A DNA stretch of 64,000 nt. Source: Paracoccaceae bacterium (lineage in GTDB: Bacteria > Pseudomonadota > Alphaproteobacteria > Rhodobacterales > Rhodobacteraceae). Location: NCBI GenBank assembly GCA_028284705.1, contig JANQRE010000050.1, positions 23,201 to 87,200 of the forward strand, written 5' to 3'. The first letter of the stretch is position 1, and every line of letters begins with the position of its first letter. This document shows, in pieces, positions 45,764-54,353 of the stretch. Under the pieces are notes generated by a model. It was not told the origin of the DNA, did not search any database, and saw only the letters and a program-made list of their open reading frames with translations. Made by a program: the position numbers and the translations under genes.

Positions 45764-46596
45764 GGCTAATCACCGAGATCAAAGAGCTTCGCTCCGAGGT
45801 GGCCGGCTGGCGGGACGAGGGATTCTCGGTCGGTGTGGTGCCGACCATGGGCGCGCTTCATGCCGGACATATGAGCCTTGTGCAGGCGGGCCGGGGGCAG
45901 AATGATCGCGTAGTTACAACGATTTTCGTGAATCCGACTCAGTTCGGTGAGAACGAAGATTTCGACAGCTACCCCAACACGCGTGCTGCCGACGAAGCGC
46001 GGCTGAAAGCGGCCGGGGTCGATGTCCTGTTCGCCCCAGCGCGCAGCGAGATTTACCCCGACGGGTTTTCCACCCGCGTCATCGTCGATGGGCTGACGGA
46101 TTGTCTGTGCGGTGCGTCCCGCCCGGGGCATTTCGACGGAGTGACACAGGTCGTATGCAAGCTTCTGAACATGGCGGGCGCCGATCGGGCATATTTCGGT
46201 GAGAAGGATTGGCAGCAACTGACCGTTGTGCGCCGCATGGTGCGGGACCTGAATATTGCGACCGAGATTGTGCCGGTGCCGACCGTCCGTGCGCCGGACG
46301 GGTTGGCACTGTCCTCCCGCAATGCCTACCTCTCTCCGGAGGCCCTGGCGGTGGCGCCGAGACTGGCGCAGGCGCTTGCGGAAGCGGCGCACGACATCCG
46401 CTCCGGGATGGCGGCAAGCGGGGCTTGCGCGAAGGCTACCGAGGCGGTTTTGGAGACCGGATTTGCGAAGGTGGATTATCTGGAATGCCGGACCGCTGAC
46501 GGTTTGGAGACGGTGGAAAAGCCGGACACTGCCTGCCGGGTGTTCGCGGCGGCGCATCTGGAAACCGCGCGTTTGATCGACAATTGGCCGGTGTGA
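45760..46596 (+). CDS. panC: Pantothenate synthetase
   Basis: 278 residues joining pantoate and beta-alanine with ATP. GTG 45760 overlaps the hisG stop as GTGA. Conserved motifs are VVPTMGALHAGHMSLV (with the HxGH nucleotide-binding element), TIFVNPTQFGENEDF, FGEKDWQQLTVVRRMV and ALSSRNAYLSPE. Its position as the last gene of a histidine cluster makes it translationally dependent on hisG. Confidence 0.93.
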   Translation: MRLITEIKELRSEVAGWRDEGFSVGVVPTMGALHAGHMSLVQAGRGQNDRVVTTIFVNPTQFGENEDFDSYPNTRAADEARLKAAGVDVLFAPARSEIYPDGFSTRVIVDGLTDCLCGASRPGHFDGVTQVVCKLLNMAGADRAYFGEKDWQQLTVVRRMVRDLNIATEIVPVPTVRAPDGLALSSRNAYLSPEALAVAPRLAQALAEAAHDIRSGMAASGACAKATEAVLETGFAKVDYLECRTADGLETVEKPDTACRVFAAAHLETARLIDNWPV

Positions 46597-46633
46597 GGGG
46601 CTGCTCATCGCTCCCTTGCGGGACCGCCTCGCG

Positions 46634-47065
46634 TCATCGCACGCCAATTTCGGCGAGCGCGGCGGAGAGCTGTGGCGGCAGGGAGTCCTCGCTTTTGCGT
46701 GCCTTGGGCAGGTCGCGCGGCGACTCTTCTGGTTTGAGATAGCGCCAACCCTGAAAGGGGCGCTTCAGAGCGGTTTCGGTCAGATGCACCTCCGGATCGA
46801 GCACGATCCCGCAGCGGCGAATACCGTCCTTGCCGATGAACTCATCGAGCCGCATGATCCGTTGGCGGCATTGAACAGCGCCGGACACGACCCAATAGAT
46901 CGAGCCGCCATTTAGTAGTTCCGCCTCGCGCTTCGGCCACATCCGGGTGACATGGGCATAGTCCCGGTCGCGCAGCTCTTTGCGGCGTCGGGTTTGCCAG
47001 GCGATGATGTCTTCGACATTGGCAGACCCCACCGACAATTTGATCAGATTTATGAAATCACTCAC
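46634..47065 (-). CDS. DUF1489 family protein
   Basis: 143 residues matching the alphaproteobacterial DUF1489 pattern: NLIKLSVGSANVEDIIAWQ, then HVTRMWPKREAELLNGGSIYWV and QGWRYLKPEESPRDLP. Function is unknown. It is convergent with panC. The N-terminal residues up to MSDFINLIKL are consistent with the family start. Confidence 0.82.
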   Translation of the reverse strand: MSDFINLIKLSVGSANVEDIIAWQTRRRKELRDRDYAHVTRMWPKREAELLNGGSIYWVVSGAVQCRQRIMRLDEFIGKDGIRRCGIVLDPEVHLTETALKRPFQGWRYLKPEESPRDLPKARKSEDSLPPQLSAALAEIGVR

Positions 47066-47261
47066 GGTGTGTTTGCCCCCTTGCGCATACAGGATATGGC
47101 ATCTGCGCGCGGTGACAAGGCCACAGATTGTGGATAACTCACGCGCGAATCGTTGACCTGGAAGCGCTGAGGCGCCATCTTTGGTGCTCCGATCTGTGGT
47201 GTGAGAACGAAGCGATTTTGGCTCTCGTTAACACAGCACAGATTCAATATTGTGTGAAAAC

Positions 47262-47365
47262 GCAGCGTAGCTCAAACGGACAGAGCGTCTCGCTAACTGC
47301 ATTGTCGGAACGCAACTGACAAATACTGCGAGGAGGTTGTGGGTTCAAGTCCCGCCGCTGCGCCA
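47262..47365 (+). tRNA. tRNA-like element with enlarged anticodon arm, just upstream of nrdJ
   Basis: Cloverleaf parts are clear. The acceptor is GCAGCG (47262-47267) with CGCTGC (47356-47361), then G and an encoded CCA (47363-47365). T8-A9 follow the 5' strand. The D-stem is GCTC/GAGC with GG in the loop. The T-stem is GTGGG/CCCGC with loop TTCAAGT. The anticodon arm is abnormal: TCTCG (47288-47292) pairs with CGAGG (47329-47333), but 36 nt lie between them. These can form a second stem TTGTCGG/CTGACAA capped by a 7-nt loop AACGCAA. No standard anticodon loop with U33 is seen, so amino acid identity is not assigned. It ends 21 nt before the nrdJ ATG. A C1-G72 reading starting at 47261 gives a 7-bp acceptor but breaks the encoded CCA. 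Confidence 0.55.
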
Positions 47366-47386
47366 ACGTCAATCTAGGAAAGCCAA

Positions 47387-49651
47387 ATGAGCCGTTTCGC
47401 TGCCCCCATCGCCGAGCAAATCTGGGACATGAAATATCGTCTCAAGGATGCCGATGGGCAACCCGTGGATGGCTCGGTCGAGGATACTTGGCGGCGGATT
47501 GCAACGGCTCTGGCCTCGGTTGAGAAGGACCCCGGTGCGTGGGAGGGCAAGTTCTACGCAGCTCTGGAAGATTTCAAATATTTGCCCGCGGGTCGGATCA
47601 TCGCAGGCGCCGGAACGGACCGTTCCGTGACACTCTTCAATTGCTTTGTCATGGGTACGATCCCGGACTCGATGGGCGGTATTTTCGACATGCTGAAAGA
47701 GGCCGCACTCACCATGCAGCAGGGGGGTGGGATCGGCTATGATTTTTCGACCATTCGCCCGAAAGGAGCGGCTGTGTCGGGAGTTGCTGCGGATGCGTCA
47801 GGGCCTTTGAGCTTTATGGATGTCTGGGACGCGATGTGCCGCACGATCATGTCGGCGGGGTCTCGGCGCGGGGCAATGATGGCGACTTTGCGGTGCGATC
47901 ACCCTGATATTGAAGATTTTATTTCCGCCAAATCCGATGCGGCGCGGCTCAGGATGTTCAATGTGTCCGTGCTGGTGACCGATGCGTTCATGGAAGCCCT
48001 GAAGGCGGATGGCCCTTGGGAATTGGTCTTTGGCGACAAGGTCTACAAGACTGTGCAAGCGCGGGATCTGTGGAACAGGATTATGCGCTCGACCTTTGAC
48101 TATGCTGAGCCAGGGGTGATCTTCATCGACCGGATCAATCAGGCGAACAATCTGAGCTATTGCGAGACGATTTCGGCGACGAACCCATGCGGGGAACAGC
48201 CTTTGCCGCCCTATGGCGCCTGCCTTCTGGGGTCGATCAACCTGGCGCGGTTGGTCGCTGATCCGTTCGGGGCCGCAGCGGAACTGGACGCCGCCGCGCT
48301 TGACGATCTCGTCACGACGGCCATTCGCATGATGGACAATGTGGTGGATGTCTCGAAGTTCCCGCTGGAGGCTCAAGCCCTTGAAGCACAAGCGAAAAGG
48401 CGGATCGGTTTGGGGGTCACGGGGCTTGCGGATGCACTGCTGATGGTCGGTGCGCGTTATGGCTCGAAGGAGGCGGCGCGTCTGACCGAAGACTGGCTGC
48501 ACCGAATTGCCCGCGCCGCGTATCTGGCATCGGTGAAATTGGCGAGGGAGAAGGGTGCGTTTCCGTTACTTGACGCCGAGGCCTATCTGGCGAGTGGGGC
48601 GATGCAGGCGATGGATGAGGATGTTCGGGACGCCATTCGGGAGCATGGCATTCGCAACGCGCTGCTGACCTCGATTGCGCCGACCGGGACGATTTCGCTC
48701 TATGCCGGGAATGTCTCTTCGGGGATCGAGCCTGTCTTTGCTTACTCCTACACGCGCAAGGTTTTGCAGAAGGATGGATCGCGGACGGAGGAGGAAGTCG
48801 TTGATTACGCTGTGCAAATGTGGCGGGACAAGTTTGGCGACAAGGAGTTGCCGGAGCATTTTGTGAACGCGCAGACCCTTGCGCCGCTTGATCATGTGCG
48901 GATGCAGGCCGCGGCGCAGAAATGGGTGGATTCCTCGATCTCCAAGACGATCAACTGCCCGGAAGACATCAGCTTCGAGGATTTCAAAGAGGTCTACATG
49001 GCCGCTTGGGATCAGGGCTGCAAAGGCTGCACGACCTACCGGCCGAATGATGTCACCGGATCGGTGTTGAGCGTCACGGAGACCGCCTCCGACAAGCCGG
49101 CGCCGGTGACGGAGGGGGGCGAAATTGTCTATATGTCAGAACCACTTGATCGACCTCAGGAACTTGAGGGGCAGACCTACAAGGTGAAGTGGCCGGACAG
49201 CGAGCATGCGCTTTACATCACTATCAATGACATCGTTCTGAACGGGCATCGGCGGCCGTTTGAGGTGTTTATCAACTCGAAAAACATGGAGCATTTCGCC
49301 TGGACCGTGGCGCTGACGCGGATGATCTCGGCGGTGTTCCGGCGCGGGGGCGATGTGTCCTTTGTGGTGGAGGAATTGAAGGCCGTGTTCGACCCGCGTG
49401 GCGGGGCGTGGATGAACGGGAAGTATATCCCGTCGATCCTGGCCGCGATTGGAGGCGTGATCGAGAAGCATATGATTTCCATTGGTTTTCTTGAAGGCGA
49501 AGGCATGGGGTTGAAGGCTGATCCGCAAGCCCAGGTAGTGAATTTGCCGGAGTCTCGCGGCAAGGCCTGCCCCTCTTGCGGGCAGTACGATATGCGCATG
49601 ATCGAGGGCTGCATGACTTGCGGATCGTGCGGGTATTCCAAGTGCGGATAA
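47387..49651 (+). CDS. nrdJ: Adenosylcobalamin-dependent (class II) ribonucleoside-diphosphate reductase
   Basis: 754 residues making deoxyribonucleotides independently of oxygen, with vitamin B12 as radical source. Typical segments are LPAGRIIAGAGTDRSVTLFNCFVMG, QQGGGIGYDFSTIRPKG, the finger-loop region ATNPCGEQPLPPYGACLLGSINL and SIAPTGTISLYAGNVSSGIEPVF. The C-terminus is Cys-rich (ACPSCGQYDMRM, then GCMTCGSCGYSKCG), as needed for thioredoxin-type reduction. AGGAA lies 6 nt before the ATG. The tRNA-like element sits directly in its leader. Confidence 0.94.
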   Translation: MSRFAAPIAEQIWDMKYRLKDADGQPVDGSVEDTWRRIATALASVEKDPGAWEGKFYAALEDFKYLPAGRIIAGAGTDRSVTLFNCFVMGTIPDSMGGIFDMLKEAALTMQQGGGIGYDFSTIRPKGAAVSGVAADASGPLSFMDVWDAMCRTIMSAGSRRGAMMATLRCDHPDIEDFISAKSDAARLRMFNVSVLVTDAFMEALKADGPWELVFGDKVYKTVQARDLWNRIMRSTFDYAEPGVIFIDRINQANNLSYCETISATNPCGEQPLPPYGACLLGSINLARLVADPFGAAAELDAAALDDLVTTAIRMMDNVVDVSKFPLEAQALEAQAKRRIGLGVTGLADALLMVGARYGSKEAARLTEDWLHRIARAAYLASVKLAREKGAFPLLDAEAYLASGAMQAMDEDVRDAIREHGIRNALLTSIAPTGTISLYAGNVSSGIEPVFAYSYTRKVLQKDGSRTEEEVVDYAVQMWRDKFGDKELPEHFVNAQTLAPLDHVRMQAAAQKWVDSSISKTINCPEDISFEDFKEVYMAAWDQGCKGCTTYRPNDVTGSVLSVTETASDKPAPVTEGGEIVYMSEPLDRPQELEGQTYKVKWPDSEHALYITINDIVLNGHRRPFEVFINSKNMEHFAWTVALTRMISAVFRRGGDVSFVVEELKAVFDPRGGAWMNGKYIPSILAAIGGVIEKHMISIGFLEGEGMGLKADPQAQVVNLPESRGKACPSCGQYDMRMIEGCMTCGSCGYSKCG

Positions 49652-49661
49652 TGGCCTGAAA

Positions 49662-49705
49662 TCACCGTATGGTTTCCGTACAGCATCCGTATGGCATCCG
49701 TACCG
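49662..49705. repeat. Four-unit 11-bp tandem repeat
   Basis: TCACCGTATGG, TTTCCGTACAG, CATCCGTATGG and CATCCGTACCG follow one another without gaps (49662-49705), all with CCGTA at the same place. They lie between nrdJ and the IMPACT-like gene and include that gene's likely start codon. The helical-turn spacing would suit a DNA-binding protein. Confidence 0.6.
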
Positions 49706-50083
49706 ACACGCGACGGGACCGATTTCGTGAAAATCATCGAAAATGTGCTGACGGATCGAGGGTCGAAATACGCGGTGTCGGGGGGCGAGGTCGCCTCGAA
49801 GGAAGAGGCGGTGGCGTTTGTGAAAGAGCTTTGCCGCAAGAAGAAGTTCGCGAAGGCCACGCATAACTCCTGGGCGGTGATCCTGCCCGATGGGACGCCA
49901 TTGAAGAATGACGATGGGGAGACAGGCGCTGGGATGGTGATCTTGCGGATGCTGGAGCGGGAAGAGGTTGTCGGTCAGATCGTTGTCGTGACGTGATGGT
50001 ATGGTGGCGTGAAGCTGGGCGGGGATCGGTTCCGGCGGGTGCAGGATTGTGTGCGGGTTTGGCTGGAAGACAATGAACACTAA
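49691..50083 (+). pseudogene. IMPACT/YigZ-like gene interrupted by an in-frame TGA
   Basis: The first 101 codons (MASVPTRDGTDFVKIIENVL onward) contain the IMPACT-domain segment KATHNSWAVILPDGTPLKNDDGETGAGM, then QIVVVT, before TGA at 49994-49996. Reading on in the same frame gives WYGGVKLGGDRFRRVQD and a natural TAA at 50081-50083. Family members have R-(Y/W)-Y-G-G at this point, so the TGA replaces a conserved Arg (a CGA to TGA change would do it). It may be a decaying gene, a recoded one or a sequencing error. Confidence 0.7.
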
Positions 50084-50352
50084 TGCAGCGTATTTCAGGA
50101 GTTTGGCTCGGGTTGGGTGTCAACCGAACCCAGTCACCGCCACCTGATGTAATCACTTTGGTTGTTGCAACGGGACATCATTTCACATCTTTCAATTGCA
50201 AGAACAGGAACGTCGGTTTTTGAACTCCAACTTTCGCGCCAATCCTTGATGCGTCCTTCGTATTAACAAGGTGACACGTGAAATCGCGCTTATCTCTCAC
50301 CTGAAAAATTAGGCTGGGTGTCCATGAATTCTTCTCTCGATCATATGCGAGA

Positions 50353-51276
50353 GTGTGGGAGACATTTCAGTTTCGAAAGGCAAGGTGGTTCGGCGATGGC
50401 GGCGCGAAGTCCCGCGAAAGATGGGCCGCTTTGCGCGAAAGGAGGCAGGACATTCTTGTACGTTCACAAGGTGATCTTTTTGATGGCTCTCGACCGGGCG
50501 CAACTGACCTGCAGCGTGAGTTTTTCGGGTATCTGAGATTGGAAAGTGAACGCCTCCCGGACGTTGGAGACCCGGCCATGATGGCGAACCACATGGCGGG
50601 AAAGGAAGCGCTCATCAGCGGTTGGGCGGCACACTTCCTGCCAATCGCCGAGTTTGAGGATATGTATATTGATACGGTTCTGTCCCAAAGCGGATACGCC
50701 TCTGACGCCATGGTGTATGCTTGGCGTGGGGTCGATCACTTTCGATACTTCCCACGCCTCGTCGCTGCGCAAACCCAGTGCCTCTCTGAGACATTCCTAG
50801 GTGGACTTGAAGATGATGCGACGCGGGAGCGGGAACTGAACAAAATCCGCGACTATGTTTCCCAGAATGTAGCGAGGGATTTCGAGATTGGTCAGAAGGC
50901 GCATCAGGACCACCAAGCCGACACCATAGGTGAATTCGAGGACCTGCATCATCGGAAATTCTATTTGTTTGTGCAGGCCGAGGTCGAGGCACTAGAGGAC
51001 GGGACTGACCATGCGCGGCCCGATCCGGAGTGGTTGCGGGAAATCCGTATCCAAGGCTGGGCTGCGCACTTCGTCGGAAAAAGCGATGTTTTTACGTTCG
51101 ATGCCTACAAGCAATTCTATGCAAGGAGCGTCATCTCAAATCGACGCCCGGAAGTTCTATTTGCGAGGCGTGCTTTGGTCGCCGCGCGTTCGCTTCCTGC
51201 GATGCCACCCTTTGGCGGTCTCTTCGACGTTTGCGCCCGACCGAGGGATCGTTTGGAGGCTCTCAGGGCTGGCTAA
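50353..51276 (+). CDS. Unrecognised 307-residue protein with internal duplication
   Basis: Starts at GTG 50353 (GTG TGG GAG). No family is recognised and no signal peptide or membrane segment is seen. Two related stretches are visible. In the first, FFGYLRLESERL (57-68) leads to ALISGWAAHFLPIAEFEDMY (86-105). In the second, KFYLFVQAEVEAL (202-214) leads to IRIQGWAAHFVGKSDVFTFD (231-250). The preceding 270 bp (50084-50352) are AT-rich and hold no other gene I can support. The composition differs from the flanking nrdJ and rimO, which suggests acquisition by transfer. Confidence 0.6.
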   Translation: MWETFQFRKARWFGDGGAKSRERWAALRERRQDILVRSQGDLFDGSRPGATDLQREFFGYLRLESERLPDVGDPAMMANHMAGKEALISGWAAHFLPIAEFEDMYIDTVLSQSGYASDAMVYAWRGVDHFRYFPRLVAAQTQCLSETFLGGLEDDATRERELNKIRDYVSQNVARDFEIGQKAHQDHQADTIGEFEDLHHRKFYLFVQAEVEALEDGTDHARPDPEWLREIRIQGWAAHFVGKSDVFTFDAYKQFYARSVISNRRPEVLFARRALVAARSLPAMPPFGGLFDVCARPRDRLEALRAG

Positions 51277-51337
51277 AGCGGCGGGCCTGCGGGCTTTGGT
51301 TGCCTGTGTCAATTTCCTGACCATCGTAGGACGGTTC

Positions 51338-52714
51338 CTAATTCGCGATTGATCCCCAAAGATCGTACTCTCCGGCCTCTTCCACCTCGACCTCAATCAT
51401 CTGACCGGGTTTCAGACCCTCAAATCCCTCATCAATGAACAGATTGCCGTCGATCTCCGGGGCATCGGCCATAGTGCGGCAGGTGGCGGCCTCGGCGTCG
51501 ACCTCGTCGACGAGAACGGTCATGTGCGTGCCAACTTTGGCGGCGAGCTTGGCCTCGGAGATGGATTGGGCCTTGGCCATGAAACGCTCCCAGCGGTCTT
51601 GTTTGACCTCAGCGGCGACGTGATCGGGGAGGGCTTTGGAGCGGGCGCCATCGACATTTTCGTATTGGAAGCAGCCGACGCGGTCGAGCTGGGCCTCGTC
51701 GAGCCAGTCGAGGAGATGCTGGAACTCGGCCTCGGTCTCTCCCGGGTAGCCGACGATGAAGGTCGAGCGCAGGGTGATGTCGGGGCAGGTCTCGCGCCAG
51801 GCGCGGATTTCGTCGAGCGTGCGAGAGGCCGCAGCGGGGCGGGCCATGCGTTTGAGCGTATCGGGATGGGCGTGCTGAAAGGGGATGTCGAGATAGGGGA
51901 TCAGCGCGTTTGAGGGATCGGCCATCAAGGGGATCAGCTCGCGCACATGGGGGTAGGGGTAGACGTAGTGCAGGCGGACCCAGAGCTCGGATTGCGTGCC
52001 GAGTTTGGAGAGGTTTTCGGCCAGCGAGAGGATCGGGAACTTGGTGTCGCGGTCCTTCACGTCAGTGCCGTAGGCGGAGGTGTCCTGGGAGATGACGAGA
52101 AGCTCGCGGACGCCGGCCTCGACCAGCTTCTCGGCCTCGCGGAGCACTGCCTTTTCGGGGCGCGAGGTGAGCAGGCCGCGCATGTCGGGGATGATGCAGA
52201 ACTTGCATTTGTGGTTACAGCCCTCGGAAATCTTCAAGTAGCTGTAATGGCGCGGGGTGAGTTTGACGCCTTGGGGCGGCAGCAGATCGATGAACGGGTC
52301 GGGCGCGGGCGGCACGGCGTTGTGCACGGCGTCGAGGACCTGCTCGTATTGATGGGGGCCGGTGACGGCGAGGACGGAGGGGTGGGTGCCGCGGATATAG
52401 TCCTCCTCCGCGCCGAGGCAGCCGGTGACGATGACGCGACCGTTCTCGTGAAGGGCCTCGCCGATGGCCTCGAGGCTTTCGGCCTTGGCGGAATCCAGAA
52501 AGCCGCAAGTATTGACGATGACGGCCTCGGCACCGGCGTAGTCGGGGGAGATCGCGTAGCCCTCGGCGCGCAGACGGGTGAGGATGCGCTCGCTGTCGAC
52601 AAGCGCTTTGGGGCAGCCGAGGGAGACCATGCCGATCTTCGGCTGGTTTGTGCGCGTCTCGGGCACGCGGGCATGGGCGAGGTCAGGGCGCAGGTTGGGC
52701 GGGTTCTGGGACAT
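51338..52714 (-). CDS. rimO: Ribosomal protein S12 methylthiotransferase
   Basis: 458-residue radical-SAM enzyme that methylthiolates Asp88 of ribosomal protein S12. The UPF0004 domain starts [20 protein letters not shown], with further cysteines in [14 protein letters not shown] and [11 protein letters not shown]. The radical-SAM cluster motif is [14 protein letters not shown]-terminal TRAM domain closes with [16 protein letters not shown]. The open frame extends 70 codons upstream; ATG 52714 is used because it gives the normal N-terminal length. Confidence 0.93.
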   Translation of the reverse strand: MSQNPPNLRPDLAHARVPETRTNQPKIGMVSLGCPKALVDSERILTRLRAEGYAISPDYAGAEAVIVNTCGFLDSAKAESLEAIGEALHENGRVIVTGCLGAEEDYIRGTHPSVLAVTGPHQYEQVLDAVHNAVPPAPDPFIDLLPPQGVKLTPRHYSYLKISEGCNHKCKFCIIPDMRGLLTSRPEKAVLREAEKLVEAGVRELLVISQDTSAYGTDVKDRDTKFPILSLAENLSKLGTQSELWVRLHYVYPYPHVRELIPLMADPSNALIPYLDIPFQHAHPDTLKRMARPAAASRTLDEIRAWRETCPDITLRSTFIVGYPGETEAEFQHLLDWLDEAQLDRVGCFQYENVDGARSKALPDHVAAEVKQDRWERFMAKAQSISEAKLAAKVGTHMTVLVDEVDAEAATCRTMADAPEIDGNLFIDEGFEGLKPGQMIEVEVEEAGEYDLWGSIAN

Positions 52715-52809
52715 GGGGGCGCTATAGCGCAGGGGCCAGGGGGCGGGAAGAGATTTCAACCCGGAAGGCGCTGGGCTATCAAGGGCGCGACTGACGGAGG
52801 AGTTGGGTC

Positions 52810-54255
52810 GTGAGCGACGCCGTTTTGGGAATTGATCTGGGCACCTCGGCAGTGAAGTCGGTGGTCTGCCGGGACGGACGGATAGTGGCCATGGGCTCTG
52901 CGCCGCTGGAGGTGTCCTCGCCAAAGCCGGGATGGTCGGAGCAGGACCCGGGCGACTGGGTGGGTGCCGTTCGCGCGTCGGTGGCGGAGGCTTTGAGCGG
53001 TGCGCGTGGGGTGGAGATCGCCGGGGTCGGGCTGTCGGGGCAGATGCATGGTGCGGTTCTGCTGGATGCGGCAGGGGCTGTGCTGCGACCTGCGATCCTA
53101 TGGAACGACAATCGGTCGACGGATGCGTGCGAGGTGCTGGCAGAGCGTTTTCCTGAGATCGGTGAGGTTGCCGGTGTGCCGCCCTTGCCAGGGTTCACGG
53201 CACCGAAACTCATCTGGGTGAAAGAGGCGGAACCGCAGGTTTACGCGCAGATTGCGACGGTGTTGCTGCCGAAAGATTATGTCGGGTTCTGGCTGACGGG
53301 TGTGCGGGCGACGGATCGCTCCGACGCGGCGGGGACTTTGTGGTTGGATCAGGAGAAACGCGTCTGGGATGCGCGGCTGGCAGAAGCGAGCGATACCGAT
53401 CCCGACTGGCTGCCGGAGCTGCACTATGGGCACGAGCAGGTGGGCGCGCTGACACCGGGAGTCGCCGAGGAGTTGGGATTGCCCGCGGGCATACCGGTCT
53501 TTGCGGGCGGCGGTGACGCGGCGACGGGCGCGATTTCGCTGGGGGCTGCGTCGCCCGGCAAATGTTTCATGTCGCTCGGCACGTCGGGGCAGCTTCTGGT
53601 TGTGGACAAGACCTATCGCCCGAATCCGGCGCAATTCGTGCATGCGTTCTGCCACACAGTGCCGGAGGTCCGCTACAGGATGGCCGCGATGTTGAACGGC
53701 GCGCGTCCGATGTCCTGGTTCGCGAAGGTGTTGGGATGCTCGGTACCCGAGATGCTGAGCGCGGCGGCGGAGGCCGATCAGAGCCGCATCCCTGTGTTCC
53801 TGCCCTATCTGAACGGAGAGCGCAGCCCGCATGGCGATCCGGATATCAGGGGTGGGTTCTATGGATTGGATGGGGTGACTGGACGCGGCGAGTTGAGCCG
53901 CGCGGTCGTCGAAGCCGTCGCCTTCATGATGCGGGACGCGGTGGACAGTTTTGGCGAGAGCTTTCAGCCCAGCGGGCCTATCCCGGTGATCGGAGGCGGG
54001 TCGCAAAGCGATCAGGTGCTTCAGGTTCTCGCGGATGTCTTGCATCATCCTGTCGCGCGCTCGGATGCGGGCAAGGGCGGAGCAGCCTTCGGGGCGGCAT
54101 TGCTCGCTGAGGTCGGCATCGGTGCGCGGGCGCTGTCCGAGCTGGCATTTGATCCGCAGATCGGAGATGTCTTTGAGCCCAAGGGTTCACCTGGTTTGGC
54201 GCAACGCCTCGACCGGTATCGTGGTCTTTATCAGGCTCTCAAGGCCGGGATTTAG
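52810..54255 (+). CDS. xylB: Xylulokinase
   Basis: 481-residue FGGY-family sugar kinase. [15 protein letters not shown] forms the phosphate-1 loop. [15 protein letters not shown] and [10 protein letters not shown] are the XylB-type substrate region, and [20 protein letters not shown] is the adenosine segment. Translation starts at GTG 52810 behind GGAGGAG. It heads the polyol gene group and would phosphorylate D-xylulose formed from arabitol or xylitol by the downstream dehydrogenases. Confidence 0.9.
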   Translation: MSDAVLGIDLGTSAVKSVVCRDGRIVAMGSAPLEVSSPKPGWSEQDPGDWVGAVRASVAEALSGARGVEIAGVGLSGQMHGAVLLDAAGAVLRPAILWNDNRSTDACEVLAERFPEIGEVAGVPPLPGFTAPKLIWVKEAEPQVYAQIATVLLPKDYVGFWLTGVRATDRSDAAGTLWLDQEKRVWDARLAEASDTDPDWLPELHYGHEQVGALTPGVAEELGLPAGIPVFAGGGDAATGAISLGAASPGKCFMSLGTSGQLLVVDKTYRPNPAQFVHAFCHTVPEVRYRMAAMLNGARPMSWFAKVLGCSVPEMLSAAAEADQSRIPVFLPYLNGERSPHGDPDIRGGFYGLDGVTGRGELSRAVVEAVAFMMRDAVDSFGESFQPSGPIPVIGGGSQSDQVLQVLADVLHHPVARSDAGKGGAAFGAALLAEVGIGARALSELAFDPQIGDVFEPKGSPGLAQRLDRYRGLYQALKAGI

Positions 54256-54277
54256 CCAAAAAAGGTAAAATTCATTT

Positions 54278-54291
54278 TTGACGCGCGGTAA
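54278..54291. promoter_or_regulatory. Degenerate LacI-type operator upstream of the regulator
   Basis: TTGACGCGCGGTAA matches the perfect palindrome TTTACGCGCGTAAA (55393-55406) in its GCGCG core and outer T/A bases. It lies 62 bp before the regulator start codon, consistent with autoregulation. Confidence 0.45.
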
Positions 54292-54353
54292 GATATTGCT
54301 AAGCTCGGTCAAGAACTGGCCGCGTCGCGTGGCTTTTGTGGAGTTGCGTGACC

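Noticed and set aside
47293..47328. Group I or archaeal-type intron in the anticodon loop
   Set aside because: The extra DNA is about 29 nt, far too short for a group I intron, and no bulge-helix-bulge is evident; an extended hairpin arm explains it better.
47262..47365. UGA-suppressor tRNA that would read the TGA in the nearby IMPACT-like gene
   Set aside because: No TCA triplet occurs in the enlarged loop, so there is no matching anticodon.
49691..50083. Selenocysteine at the in-frame TGA
   Set aside because: The family has Arg at this position, not Cys, and no Sec machinery genes were seen in the window.
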